DNA from: an uncultured Mycoplasmatota bacterium | GTDB taxonomy: Bacteria; Bacillota_I; Bacilli_A; RF39; UBA660 | NCBI GenBank assembly: GCA_946554325.1 | Contig: CAMNSB010000004.1 | Span: 1-44,155, forward strand | DNA: 44,155 nt | Reading direction: 5' to 3' | In this document: piece by piece, positions 9,436 through 18,410 of the stretch | Layout: every line of letters begins with the position of its first letter | Position numbering within the stretch: position 1 is the stretch's first letter | Made by a program: the position numbers and the translations under genes | The notes under the pieces: model-generated | The model's input: the letters and a program-made list of their open reading frames with translations, nothing else | What the model was told of the DNA's origin: nothing | The model's database searches: none

Positions 9436-9975
9436 TCATTCTATTACTTCTTCTATCATTCTTCCTTGTAAAAACTGTCCCAATAGTCTTTTTGTTTCCG
9501 GGCACATCATATTTTTTTCTTTTGTTCTTTGTTTAATATTTTCTATTTGTTTCAAAAATTGTCCTTTTACAACCGAATTAATTGTTTCGCTTGGCATTTG
9601 TGCAAGCTCTTGTAATTGTCTTGGTTCTCTTACAAATTCTTTCACTTCATCGGGTAATTTCTCAAACTCTGTCAAATAACCATAAGTTCCATTACGAATT
9701 GCTTTTAGTAACTTGTTCCATAATTCTGTTGGGCTTTCATCTTCATTGCATAAGTCATACATTTTGTTTTTAATATCGGCAATAGTCGGTGGATACTGAA
9801 AAGTATTGATAAGTTCCACAACAGCTAAGTTAACCAGTTTATAATCACAACCCTCAAACATTGTCTGATATAGTTTTATAATATCTTCTGCTTCTTTTTT
9901 GGAAATATTTTTATACAAATTTTGATAATTGGCTTTCAGTATCGTTAGTATCTTTATTGCCTCTTCTCGATTCAA
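9436..9975 (-). CDS. Replicative helicase loader/inhibitor-like phage protein
   Basis: Similar to phage helicase loader (G39P-type) N-term: EAIKILTILKANYQNLYKNISKKEAEDIIKLYQTMFEGCDYKLVNLAVVELINTFQYPPTIADIK. Confidence 0.65.
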   Translation of the reverse strand: MNREEAIKILTILKANYQNLYKNISKKEAEDIIKLYQTMFEGCDYKLVNLAVVELINTFQYPPTIADIKNKMYDLCNEDESPTELWNKLLKAIRNGTYGYLTEFEKLPDEVKEFVREPRQLQELAQMPSETINSVVKGQFLKQIENIKQRTKEKNMMCPETKRLLGQFLQGRMIEEVIE

Positions 9976-10637
9976 ATTATTCCCTCCTCCTCAGCTATTT
10001 CTCTAAAAAGATTGCTGTTTTTCTTTGAACTAGTTTGGTTTTGTTTCAATTTATCGAATATAATTCCTTTGTAATTGCTAGCCATACATTCATCAATCAA
10101 ACAGATAACGGCTTGTTGCCCAAACTGTTTGGTATTATTTTCTACTTGTGTTAGCAAAGACTTAAAACCAGTTTCTAGGTATGGTTCTTTTCTCTCCCAT
10201 TTGTAATCAAGCCACTTCTTCATCTTCTCTCTTAATAATCTCTTATCTTGTAGATAGTAGAAATTAGATAGTAGAAAGTAGAAAGTAGAAATATTATTTG
10301 TTTGTTTTTTGGGTTCCCATTTGGCTTGTTTTGTGGCTTGTTTTGTGGGTTGTTTTTGGCTTGTTTTGTGGGTTGTTTTTTCTGCATTACTATTACCTAC
10401 TGGTGCACCACCTTTTAAACCATTCAAAGCATTTCTTTTACTTGTTTTTAACCCCATTTGTATGTTCGTCCATACTGCATATAATTGACTACTATCATCA
10501 AATTCTGGTTCTATATCTTCAAACATAAATTTTAGTATAGAAAGAACTATCTTTTCTTGGTCGTTTTTAGGTAGCAATTTAATTAGTAAATAGTAGTTAC
10601 TATAAAACATAAATGACTTTATTTTTTTCTCTTCCAT
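9972..10637 (-). CDS. DUF6291-like/DnaD-like phage replication protein
   Basis: MFYSNYYLLIKLLPKNDQEKIVLSILKFMFED...; Lys/Thr/Gln-rich repeated linker. Confidence 0.6.
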   Translation of the reverse strand: MEEKKIKSFMFYSNYYLLIKLLPKNDQEKIVLSILKFMFEDIEPEFDDSSQLYAVWTNIQMGLKTSKRNALNGLKGGAPVGNSNAEKTTHKTSQKQPTKQATKQAKWEPKKQTNNISTFYFLLSNFYYLQDKRLLREKMKKWLDYKWERKEPYLETGFKSLLTQVENNTKQFGQQAVICLIDECMASNYKGIIFDKLKQNQTSSKKNSNLFREIAEEEGII

Positions 10638-10859
10638 TTACCCTCCTATAATTCTAAACTTCACTACAGGCTTAGTTCCCGTTCTTTTTATCATTTCTTT
10701 TTCTAATGCCTTTTTAACCGTTTTTGTAAGTAACTTGATTCTTCTACAATCACGTTTTGCATTAATAATAATCATATATCCCTTTAGTTCCTCAAAATAG
10801 TCAAACATAGGCTTGCTATCCCATTTTGGAACAGGCACTACAGGTATTTCTATTATCAC
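10638..10859 (-). CDS. Phage hypothetical protein
   Basis: Abutting intact ORF, GTG start. Confidence 0.55.
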   Translation of the reverse strand: MIIEIPVVPVPKWDSKPMFDYFEELKGYMIIINAKRDCRRIKLLTKTVKKALEKEMIKRTGTKPVVKFRIIGG

Positions 10860-10981
10860 TAAGCAAACACCCCTAGAATGATAAAAAGCACCGTTATAAT
10901 GGCTAATTTTAATAAATAACCGTATGTCTCTATTAATTCTTTTTCTTCTTCTTCAAAAAAATAATTTATAAATTTATTCAT
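10859..10981 (-). CDS. Small phage membrane protein (40 aa)
   Basis: MNKFINYFFEEEEKELIETYGYLLKLAIITVLFIILGVFA; overlaps the next start. Confidence 0.45.
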   Translation of the reverse strand: MNKFINYFFEEEEKELIETYGYLLKLAIITVLFIILGVFA

Positions 10982-11054
10982 AATAAAAACCTCTTTCCCT
11001 GTTACCACTAGAAAAAAGGTTGAAAACTTCTTTTATTTTTTATATAATATAAAA

Positions 11055-11140
11055 GAATTCACTTTTCTAGTGGGTTCATAATCTAGACTGATTATGTGTT
11101 CTTGTCTGTCAAAACTTAAGCACATTTCAGTCTTTTTTTT
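11055..11140 (+). ncRNA. Candidate prophage small RNA with own promoter and terminator
   Basis: TTGAAA(11020-11025)-17-TATAAT(11043-11048); terminator AGACTGATTATGTG..CACATTTCAGTCT + T8 (11085-11140). Confidence 0.5.
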
Positions 11141-11443
11141 ATTTGTCTTTTTTTACTAAATGCAGAATATACTCTGATTTTGTCATATTCTTGTTTTTTG
11201 CTTTTTCTGAGATGTCTTGATATTCTTTTTCCGTTAATCTTATATCAAGATGTTTTGTTTTTCCATTTTCTTTTTTACTTCCTTTTATCATATCACCCTT
11301 TCTTCTTGTCTGTACATTTTTAATTATACATTATATACCGACAGAATGCAACCCCCTTTCTAATATTTTTTCTATTTCTTAAAATGTGTCTTAGTTTGAC
11401 GTAAAGGTTTTTATTATAAATTTTCAAAGAACTGGTTTATTTG

Positions 11444-11632
11444 TTAAAATCTCATATTTTCAACTGCAGAGATTAATATTAACAATGCCACAAAGAATGC
11501 AATAAAACTAATTGTAGTAAAAATAGCAACTATTGATTTTATTCTGCTATCATTTGTTTTTGTTTGTTTTTTTAACTCAAATTGTTTTCTGTAATTTTGA
11601 TGGATTATATTCATCATTTCTAAATCTTCCAT
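11444..11632 (-). CDS. Small phage membrane protein
   Basis: C-terminal TM segment. Confidence 0.45.
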   Translation of the reverse strand: MEDLEMMNIIHQNYRKQFELKKQTKTNDSRIKSIVAIFTTISFIAFFVALLILISAVENMRF

Positions 11633-11723
11633 TTTATCATTTCCTTTCCTGAAAACCTTGCATTTCCTAGAAATTCGTGATATAATAAAGCCGAAATTCT
11701 TAAATACAAGATTTTCATTTTAG

Positions 11724-12020
11724 TTAAAGAGAATGTTCAGAGTTGGTAGCTTCGATATTCTCTTTTTTTATGTCTTTTTCTGTGTACTCAAAGTAGTCAT
11801 CTGTTAATTTTATTCCTGTAAACTCTTGAAACAGTTTAGGACTAATGTAATAAGTATATGTTCCGCCTGGATTTAAAGTCGCACTTCCGATTGGTAAGGC
11901 TTTCTGTTGTAATCCTAATCGTACGAACTGTGGTGTTATCTTTTTTCCGTGTGGATTCATTTTACTCTTCGTACTCATCAGTCTTGCTGCCTCTTCTACA
12001 CCAAGATTCATTTTTATCAT
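11724..12020 (-). CDS. Phage DNA-binding-type protein in early operon
   Basis: MNLGVEEAARLMSTKSKMNPHGKKITPQFVRLGLQQKALPIGSA (helix-turn-helix-like). Confidence 0.55.
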   Translation of the reverse strand: MIKMNLGVEEAARLMSTKSKMNPHGKKITPQFVRLGLQQKALPIGSATLNPGGTYTYYISPKLFQEFTGIKLTDDYFEYTEKDIKKENIEATNSEHSL

Positions 12021-12237
12021 CTTCCTTTCCTAATAATTCATCTTTTGTTGCAAAAAGATATTCAATGCCTAAATTTGGAAAATATGTGGTCTTAATTTTT
12101 TTACATTCTCTTAATTTAAAGTCCGTTTTCCCATTCATTTTGTCACTTGTTGTTGACGTTCTAATATTCAGCACTTCCGATACATTAATCTGTGTAATAT
12201 TATTCCTAGCAAGTTCTGCTTCTAAATTTGGATACAT
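11962..12237 (-). CDS. Cro-like XRE regulator
   Basis: ELARNNITQINVSEVLNIRTSTTSDKMNGKTDFKLRECKKI HTH. Confidence 0.7.
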   Translation of the reverse strand: MYPNLEAELARNNITQINVSEVLNIRTSTTSDKMNGKTDFKLRECKKIKTTYFPNLGIEYLFATKDELLGKEDDKNESWCRRGSKTDEYEE

Positions 12238-12256
12238 AATTCACTTCCTTTCTTCT

Positions 12257-12343
12257 GATACGTAATTTCGTATCGACATTCCCAGTATAGAGCGAAGTAT
12301 CGTATTTGTCAATACAATTTTAAAAAAAAATACGGAAATTCGT
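12257..12343. promoter_or_regulatory. Lysogeny switch operator region with early promoter
   Basis: Palindrome GATACG-N6-CGTATC (12257-12274), related half-sites at 12298-12304 and ATACGGAAATTCGT (12330-12343); minus-strand promoter TTGACA(12307-12312)-17-TATACT(12284-12289). Confidence 0.7.
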
Positions 12344-12353
12344 TTTTTAATTA

Positions 12354-12382
12354 TTTACATAACGAAAAAGAAAATGTATAAT
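12354..12382 (+). promoter_or_regulatory. Repressor promoter TTTACA-17-TATAAT
   Basis: -35 at 12354-12359, -10 at 12377-12382, upstream of repressor ATG 12409. Confidence 0.65.
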
Positions 12383-12408
12383 ATAAATGAATTGAGGAGA
12401 TTAATACT

Positions 12409-12981
12409 ATGACTTTTAACGATAAAGTAGATAAATTTATGGAAGATAATAATATTCCAGATTTAAAAAAATTGGCAATAAACTCAGATATTCCGTATAC
12501 AACCCTAAGAGATTTTTACAATAAGAAAAGTGCTGATAATTCAAGATTATCCACTATAAGAAAATTAGCTAAGTATATGGATTGTACTATTGACTACCTT
12601 GCTTATGACGATATTTCTAAAAAAAATGAAATTAAGTTTGATGGATTTGATTTGCAGGATGACAACGATTATAAATATAGTGGAGAAATGATTACAACAT
12701 TCACAATTTGTTCTGACTCAGAAGAATCGTATTCTGATGTAATAAAAAAAATGGATGAACTAGGTATAGATTATAAAATTTTGAACAAAGACTCTAAAGA
12801 ATCGTGCATTGATAATTCACAAGAAAATCAAGAGCTATTGAAGAGTATCGCTAATGACTTACAAGACCCAACAATGAAAGCTTTATATAGTAAAGCAAGC
12901 GAATTAAAAAATGACCGTGACAAAAAAATGGTCTTAAATGTCATCAAAGGTTTTATGGATGATGTAGACAACAATCAATAA
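12409..12981 (+). CDS. Phage XRE-family repressor
   Basis: N-terminal HTH (LKKLAINSDIPYTTLRDFYNKKSADNSRLSTIRKLAKYMDCTIDYL). Confidence 0.85.
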   Translation: MTFNDKVDKFMEDNNIPDLKKLAINSDIPYTTLRDFYNKKSADNSRLSTIRKLAKYMDCTIDYLAYDDISKKNEIKFDGFDLQDDNDYKYSGEMITTFTICSDSEESYSDVIKKMDELGIDYKILNKDSKESCIDNSQENQELLKSIANDLQDPTMKALYSKASELKNDRDKKMVLNVIKGFMDDVDNNQ

Positions 12982-13039
12982 AGCACAAGCAGTATCAGTG
13001 CTTTGATAAATTAAAAGAATATTAAAGGAGGCTGATACT

Positions 13040-13336
13040 ATGTTTATATCTGTTTTGCAAGGAGAAATGACTCAAGATGAGTATTTATACTACCACAACA
13101 TCGAAATGAGGTTTGTAAGGCTTCCTAGGTATGTATATGGTTTTATTTACAAATACAAAGAGCAGATTCTAATCGCAATTAATCAAAGTCTTTCGGATGA
13201 AAAGAAAAAAAGAACTATTCTTCACGAAATAGCTCATTTCGAATTAAAGCATTTAGATGAAGAATTGTTAGAATTTAAAATTGATGGATTAGAAGATGAA
13301 GCAGACAGATATATTGATTTTATATTAAATAATTAA
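13040..13336 (+). CDS. ImmA/IrrE-family metallopeptidase
   Basis: HEIAHFELKH zinc motif next to repressor. Confidence 0.85.
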   Translation: MFISVLQGEMTQDEYLYYHNIEMRFVRLPRYVYGFIYKYKEQILIAINQSLSDEKKKRTILHEIAHFELKHLDEELLEFKIDGLEDEADRYIDFILNN

Positions 13337-13383
13337 TTTTGATAAAAGTATGCTAGTAAACAATAAATAGAAAGGAAGCAATT

Positions 13384-14043
13384 GTGATGTTTTTTAAAAC
13401 AATTGATATGCTTAGTTCAGTTAATAAAAATAGCCCAGTAATCAAAGAATGGGAAGAAGAAAAGAAAAAACAACAAGAAATAGCAAATACAATTTCTTCA
13501 ATAGAAAAGAAATATAAGCAATATTTAGATAAACACTTGCATTATGAGCAAACATTGCCATCACTATACCAAGTTGCTAATAATTTAAAAGAATTTGATA
13601 ATAGAAGCATTAAAAATTTTATAGAGAATTGCCTTGATGATATTTCTATAGCAGATAAAATTAGTGATTACAATAATGAAATTAGACAAGTAGATGATAA
13701 ATATCCTATAGTAATTAGTTATAAATCTTTTTATTATACTTGTCTATTATATGATAAGTTTAAAATGTATGATGATGCAATTAAAATATGTAAATATGCA
13801 GTTGACATGGGTTTTAATTGGGATGGTACTGTTGGAGGGATGATGGGAAGACTATCGAGATTAATAAAAAAACGTTTAACGTATACAAAAAAAATAGATA
13901 CATCAATTGTAGATAAAAATAATTTATATCTAAAGTTAACGAATTTAAAAAATAAATTTAATAAAAAAATTATATCACAAAAAGAATTTAACGAACAGAT
14001 CGATTATTTAATAAACAAATATGAACAAGATAGTAAAAATTAA
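13384..14043 (+). CDS. Lysogenic accessory protein with SHOCT-like C-terminus
   Basis: C-terminal LTNLKNKFNKKIISQKEFNEQIDYLINKY; located between ImmA and integrase. Confidence 0.55.
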   Translation: MMFFKTIDMLSSVNKNSPVIKEWEEEKKKQQEIANTISSIEKKYKQYLDKHLHYEQTLPSLYQVANNLKEFDNRSIKNFIENCLDDISIADKISDYNNEIRQVDDKYPIVISYKSFYYTCLLYDKFKMYDDAIKICKYAVDMGFNWDGTVGGMMGRLSRLIKKRLTYTKKIDTSIVDKNNLYLKLTNLKNKFNKKIISQKEFNEQIDYLINKYEQDSKN

Positions 14044-14078
14044 AGAGTAACCTACTCTTTTTTGTTAGGAGGAATACG

Positions 14079-15104
14079 ATGAGAGCGCAAAATTCATATG
14101 GAAGTGTTGAACTAGTATGTGCAAAAAAAGATAAAACTAAGAGAAGAAAACCATACAGAGTAAGATTTGTTGTCGGCTGGGTATTTGACTATGAAACGTT
14201 AACTGCGAAACCAACTAGAAAAACAATCGGATATGCTAGAACACAAGCTGAGGGACGTATGATACGTGATAAATATCATAATAACTTATTTGATACAGAT
14301 ATGAGAAATGTATGCTTTGAATACTTATTTGGAATGTTTTACGAATATAAAAGCAAAAAAATAAAAGCATATGAAAAATATATATCGTATAAAAAATTTT
14401 ATACGGAATTAGACAAAATACCATTTAACAATATAACAACAGAAGATTTACAAAGAATAATTGATGAAAAAATGAACCATCTGAGCCCAGAATATCAAAA
14501 AAAAGTTATTAGTTTATATCACGAAATGTGGGAATTTGCTAAAGCAAAGAATATTGAAGTTGGCGCTGATGTATCAAAATTAGTTATTAAAAAGAAAAAT
14601 ATTCAATCAACTAAGCACAAACCATTTACAGAAGAGGAAATTAAGTTTTTGTGGAATCATAGAGAACCTGTCGTCGATCTAGTTTTGTGTATGATTTACA
14701 CTGGTATTAGACCTGGTGAAGCCCTTGTAATTAGCGAAGTTCACGATGACTATTTTATAACAGGTTCAAAAACAGAGGCTGGTCTAAACCGTGTTATTCC
14801 TCTCCATAATGACATCAAAGAAGTATTTCATAATCTTTATGATAACAGAGTCTTAAATAGCTATGCTTCTTCTGACAATATTTATCAAGCAGTCAAAAAA
14901 CGATTTAAAAAACTTAATTTAGAACATACGCCATACGACTGTCGTCACACCTTTGCTACTCTTGCAAGTCGTTATAAATTAGATGAACATTGTATTAAAT
15001 TAATTATGGGACACAGCATAGAAGACTTAACTAAACGTGTCTATACTCATAAGCTTATTGATGAATTAATCGATGAGGTTAACAAGATTAAGATAGATAT
15101 TTAA
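14079..15104 (+). CDS. int: Phage tyrosine integrase
   Basis: R..H-R-H/..Y motifs: TGIRPGEAL, CRHTFATLA, GHSIEDLTKRVYTHK. Confidence 0.95.
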   Translation: MRAQNSYGSVELVCAKKDKTKRRKPYRVRFVVGWVFDYETLTAKPTRKTIGYARTQAEGRMIRDKYHNNLFDTDMRNVCFEYLFGMFYEYKSKKIKAYEKYISYKKFYTELDKIPFNNITTEDLQRIIDEKMNHLSPEYQKKVISLYHEMWEFAKAKNIEVGADVSKLVIKKKNIQSTKHKPFTEEEIKFLWNHREPVVDLVLCMIYTGIRPGEALVISEVHDDYFITGSKTEAGLNRVIPLHNDIKEVFHNLYDNRVLNSYASSDNIYQAVKKRFKKLNLEHTPYDCRHTFATLASRYKLDEHCIKLIMGHSIEDLTKRVYTHKLIDELIDEVNKIKIDI

Positions 15105-15229
15105 AATTCTATCTTTTTTATTTGTGGGGTACGCTGTGGGGAACAGAAATTTAGTTAAATTTCAAATTGTTTAAATTCATTGAATTTACAATAAAAAAAG
15201 AACCTATAAAAGGTTCTAAAATTCATAAT

Positions 15230-15306
15230 GGTAGCGACGGAGGGAATCGAACCCCCGACCTTTCGGGTATGAACCGAACGCTCTAGCCAGCTGAGCTACA
15301 TCGCCA
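15230..15306 (-). tRNA. tRNA-Met(CAT)
   Basis: Revcomp GGCGATGTAGCTCAGCTGGCTAGAGCGTTCGGTTCATACCCGAAAGGTCGGGGGTTCGATTCCCTCCGTCGCTACCA; anticodon CAT. Confidence 0.95.
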
Positions 15307-15384
15307 TTTATTTGTTAGATATAACAAACAACATGATTATAACAAATTAAATACCATTTGACAATATATTTTTGGAAATTTTTG

Positions 15385-16167
15385 TTACCTAAAAATTAGC
15401 AAATATAGTTTTGTTCCTACTATTTGCAAAATGGGAGCACGAATTTTAAATTTAGGATTTTCTTTTTCTACTTCTTTTACTATCTTTTTTACAATTGATG
15501 AAAATTTCTTTTTTTCAATTATAGCAAATAGATTTCTTTGCAGTCTTGTGATACTTTGTTCTTCTATCTCTTCTTCCTTCCAAAGTAGTTTTCCTTTTTT
15601 ATCAATCATTACTTGATTAAATCCCGTGTGATAGGCACCTGGTTCTATTAGTGAAACTGAAATATTGGGATTTAGTATCTTTAATTCTTTTCTAATTGTA
15701 AATGTTAGAAGTGAGATAGCTGCTTTTGATGAGGTGTAAAAACCTAGATAAGGAAACGGAAGCATGCTCGCTAGACTAGAAGTAATAAATAGCTTTCCCT
15801 TTTTGTTTTTTAGTGTCATATTATGATAAACTCTTTGTACTAGTTCAAAATTCCCAAAAATATTGGTCTCATATACCTTTCTTAAATCTTTGATATCTGT
15901 ATTTAAAATGCTTCCTCCTATTCCAATTCCAGCATGACTTATCAAACAGTCTATTTCTATATTTTCAACTTTTTCTAAATCTTTCTGATTTGTTACATCT
16001 ATTTTTAAACAAATAGCATCTAGATCTTCCTGGTTTAATTTTTCTTTTAAATAGTCTTTTTCTTTTTCTGTTCTACTTCCTAAATAAAGTGTGTGTCCTC
16101 TTTTTATTAACTGTTTTGCTACATTATAAGCAATTCCACTTGTGGCACCCGTTATTAATATTTTCAT
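15385..16167 (-). CDS. SDR-family oxidoreductase
   Basis: TGATSGIAYNVA, YTSSKAA motifs. Confidence 0.9.
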   Translation of the reverse strand: MKILITGATSGIAYNVAKQLIKRGHTLYLGSRTEKEKDYLKEKLNQEDLDAICLKIDVTNQKDLEKVENIEIDCLISHAGIGIGGSILNTDIKDLRKVYETNIFGNFELVQRVYHNMTLKNKKGKLFITSSLASMLPFPYLGFYTSSKAAISLLTFTIRKELKILNPNISVSLIEPGAYHTGFNQVMIDKKGKLLWKEEEIEEQSITRLQRNLFAIIEKKKFSSIVKKIVKEVEKENPKFKIRAPILQIVGTKLYLLIFR

Positions 16168-16204
16168 GCTATCACCATTTTTAGTATAACCAAAAAAAGG
16201 AATT

Positions 16205-17482
16205 CTATTTGGGAATTCCTTTTGTAATTATAAATGATACACCTTTTTTCTCATTTTTTATACTAATATCGTAACCTATCATATTTAAAGTTTTTTTGAC
16301 AATGGATAATCCTAAGCCAAACTCTCCCTTGATTCCTTTACGGAACGGAGTAAAAATTCCATTTAGTAAATCATTATTGATATTGGCTCCATCATTATAT
16401 AAGATAATTTTGTTAAATTTCGCAGTTATTTTTATTGTTGTATCTGCGTATCTCATAAAGTTTCCTAATAGATTGTCTAATATGGTCTCCCAATGTTCTT
16501 CGGTACCATAATATTTTGATCTTTTATCCATTTCTAGAATAAATTTAATATCTTTTCGTTGAAATTTAAATTTTGATACTTCTTCTTCTAGAGTCTTTTT
16601 CATATCTACTAGGACAATATTTAAATCTTTTGAATTTTTGAGATAGTCTAGTTTATTTAAGTAAAGAAGTGAGTGTACTTTTTGTTCTAATTTTCCTGTT
16701 TGCTCTCCAATTACTTTTAGAGCGATTTCTTTTTCTTCTACTCCATCTTGGACAGCTTCCACGTACGATTTTATAACGGTGAGAGGTGTTTTAAAATCAT
16801 GTGATATATTTTGATACATTTGATTGCGATACTCTTCCTGGTTCTTAAGAGTGATTCGCATATCTTCAATAGCAAGTGCTAAAGAACGCATTTCATCATC
16901 CACTTCAAAATCCACTTTATGGTTATAATCATCATTATCAATATTATCAATTTTATTTTTGAGCTTTTCTATTTTTCTTACAATAAATCCACTCCATATA
17001 ATTAATATTAAAGATATTATGAGAAAGGTTGCCAAAATAATTGGTAATATTGCCCCTAAAATTTTGGCTTTGATTCGGTTAATATAGATGTCATTACTAA
17101 TTGCAACTTTTACAACTGCATCTTTTCTAATTGTATAGTAATAATAGGTGTTATGTTGGTAGTCAAATTTTCCATAGTTATTGGTTAGTTTTTTTAAAAG
17201 CACTTTGGGATCTTTGACTTTAATAATATCGTATATGTTTTCACTGGCAATAATAGAGTCATTTACAATGTATAAGTAGCCAACTTCTGTATTCAGCAAG
17301 TCTGTTTTTGTACTGGATTCAATTAATGCTAATGGTTCTCTTAGATAATTATAAATATTTTCTTCTGCAACAGGCATTAAGACTTTGGGAATTATGACCC
17401 CTAGTGCAATAAAGATAATAGCAAATGTTGCGACTATTAAGCATAAGAGTTGTCTTGAAAGTTTTGATGTCATTGATTTCAT
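16205..17482 (-). CDS. Sensor histidine kinase
   Basis: NISHDFKTPLTVIKSY H-box, GLGLSIVKK. Confidence 0.93.
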   Translation of the reverse strand: MKSMTSKLSRQLLCLIVATFAIIFIALGVIIPKVLMPVAEENIYNYLREPLALIESSTKTDLLNTEVGYLYIVNDSIIASENIYDIIKVKDPKVLLKKLTNNYGKFDYQHNTYYYYTIRKDAVVKVAISNDIYINRIKAKILGAILPIILATFLIISLILIIWSGFIVRKIEKLKNKIDNIDNDDYNHKVDFEVDDEMRSLALAIEDMRITLKNQEEYRNQMYQNISHDFKTPLTVIKSYVEAVQDGVEEKEIALKVIGEQTGKLEQKVHSLLYLNKLDYLKNSKDLNIVLVDMKKTLEEEVSKFKFQRKDIKFILEMDKRSKYYGTEEHWETILDNLLGNFMRYADTTIKITAKFNKIILYNDGANINNDLLNGIFTPFRKGIKGEFGLGLSIVKKTLNMIGYDISIKNEKKGVSFIITKGIPK

Positions 17483-18132
17483 AGTCGGTACCCATATCCA
17501 TAAATTGCAGAGATTTTAAGTTTTGGCATTTTCTTTCGGAGTCTTCTAACCAAATCATCTACGACTCTATCTGAGCCAAAATAGTCATCTCCCCATACAG
17601 AGTTTAGAATCTCCTCTCTTGAAAAGCTCTTTCTTTCGTTTTTTACAAACAGTAATAGTAAATCAAACTCTAGTGTTGTTAAAATAATGTCTTTGTCTTC
17701 TTCTTTTACTATTCGTTCTACTTCATCAATTATATAGTCTTTATAAGTAATCAATGTATTTTTGTTTTTATAAACTCTCTTAATAATATTGTTGACTCTT
17801 AAGACAAGTTCTTTACTAGAATAAGGTTTTGTAATGTAATCATCGCTTCCTAGTTCTAATCCTAAGATTTTATCCAAGTCTTGATCTCTTGCTGATGTAA
17901 ATATGACTGGTACGTGAGAATCTTTTTCTCGGATAGCCTTGATTACATCGTATCCACTGATATCATCTCCTAACATAATATCTAAGATCCATAAGTTGCA
18001 GGGATTACCAATGTAGGCAATTGCCTCCCCTCCTTTTTCAAATATTACCACTTGGTAGCCTGCTTTTTCTAAATATGCTTTAATTAAATTCGATAAATCT
18101 TTTTCATCTTCTGCTAAACAAATTGTATACAT
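17479..18132 (-). CDS. OmpR-family response regulator
   Basis: Receiver plus winged helix (EFDLLLLFVKNERKSFSREEILNSVWG). Confidence 0.93.
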   Translation of the reverse strand: MYTICLAEDEKDLSNLIKAYLEKAGYQVVIFEKGGEAIAYIGNPCNLWILDIMLGDDISGYDVIKAIREKDSHVPVIFTSARDQDLDKILGLELGSDDYITKPYSSKELVLRVNNIIKRVYKNKNTLITYKDYIIDEVERIVKEEDKDIILTTLEFDLLLLFVKNERKSFSREEILNSVWGDDYFGSDRVVDDLVRRLRKKMPKLKISAIYGYGYRL

Positions 18133-18410
18133 AATACTTCACCTATTTATAGTATATCACTATTTTTTTTATTTTTCTATTTTCTTACCACCTTCTCTTC
18201 CTACATTTATATTAATAGTATTATTTGGTATTTCAACATATTTGGTTTGTTTTTGATTTTCTATTTTATTGGCATCATCTCCTTTTGATGTATCCATCTT
18301 ATCAAGCAATTATCAGAGAATTATCAAAGAATTATGGGAAATTATGGGAAATGATTTTTTCTGTACTTCAGAGTCCTTTATTTTATAATAGGGAGCGATG
18401 GAGCGATTCT

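Larger units (their letters stand above)
1..15230. mobile_element. Prophage (partial; left end outside window), integrase end abutting tRNA-Met
   Basis: Contiguous minus-strand small phage-type ORFs (RecT, DUF1351, helicase loader-like, DUF1492-like), divergent repressor/ImmA/integrase on plus strand, integrase directly next to the tRNA 3' end. Confidence 0.9.

Noticed and set aside
10298-10528. Plus-strand ORF of 76 aa
   Set aside because: Antisense to the replication gene; its Trp/Leu/Val-rich translation is a by-product of the repeat tract, no RBS context.
11858-12265. Plus-strand 135-aa ORF
   Set aside because: Lies antisense to two overlapping early-operon genes with recognisable HTH; composition typical of antisense shadow ORF.
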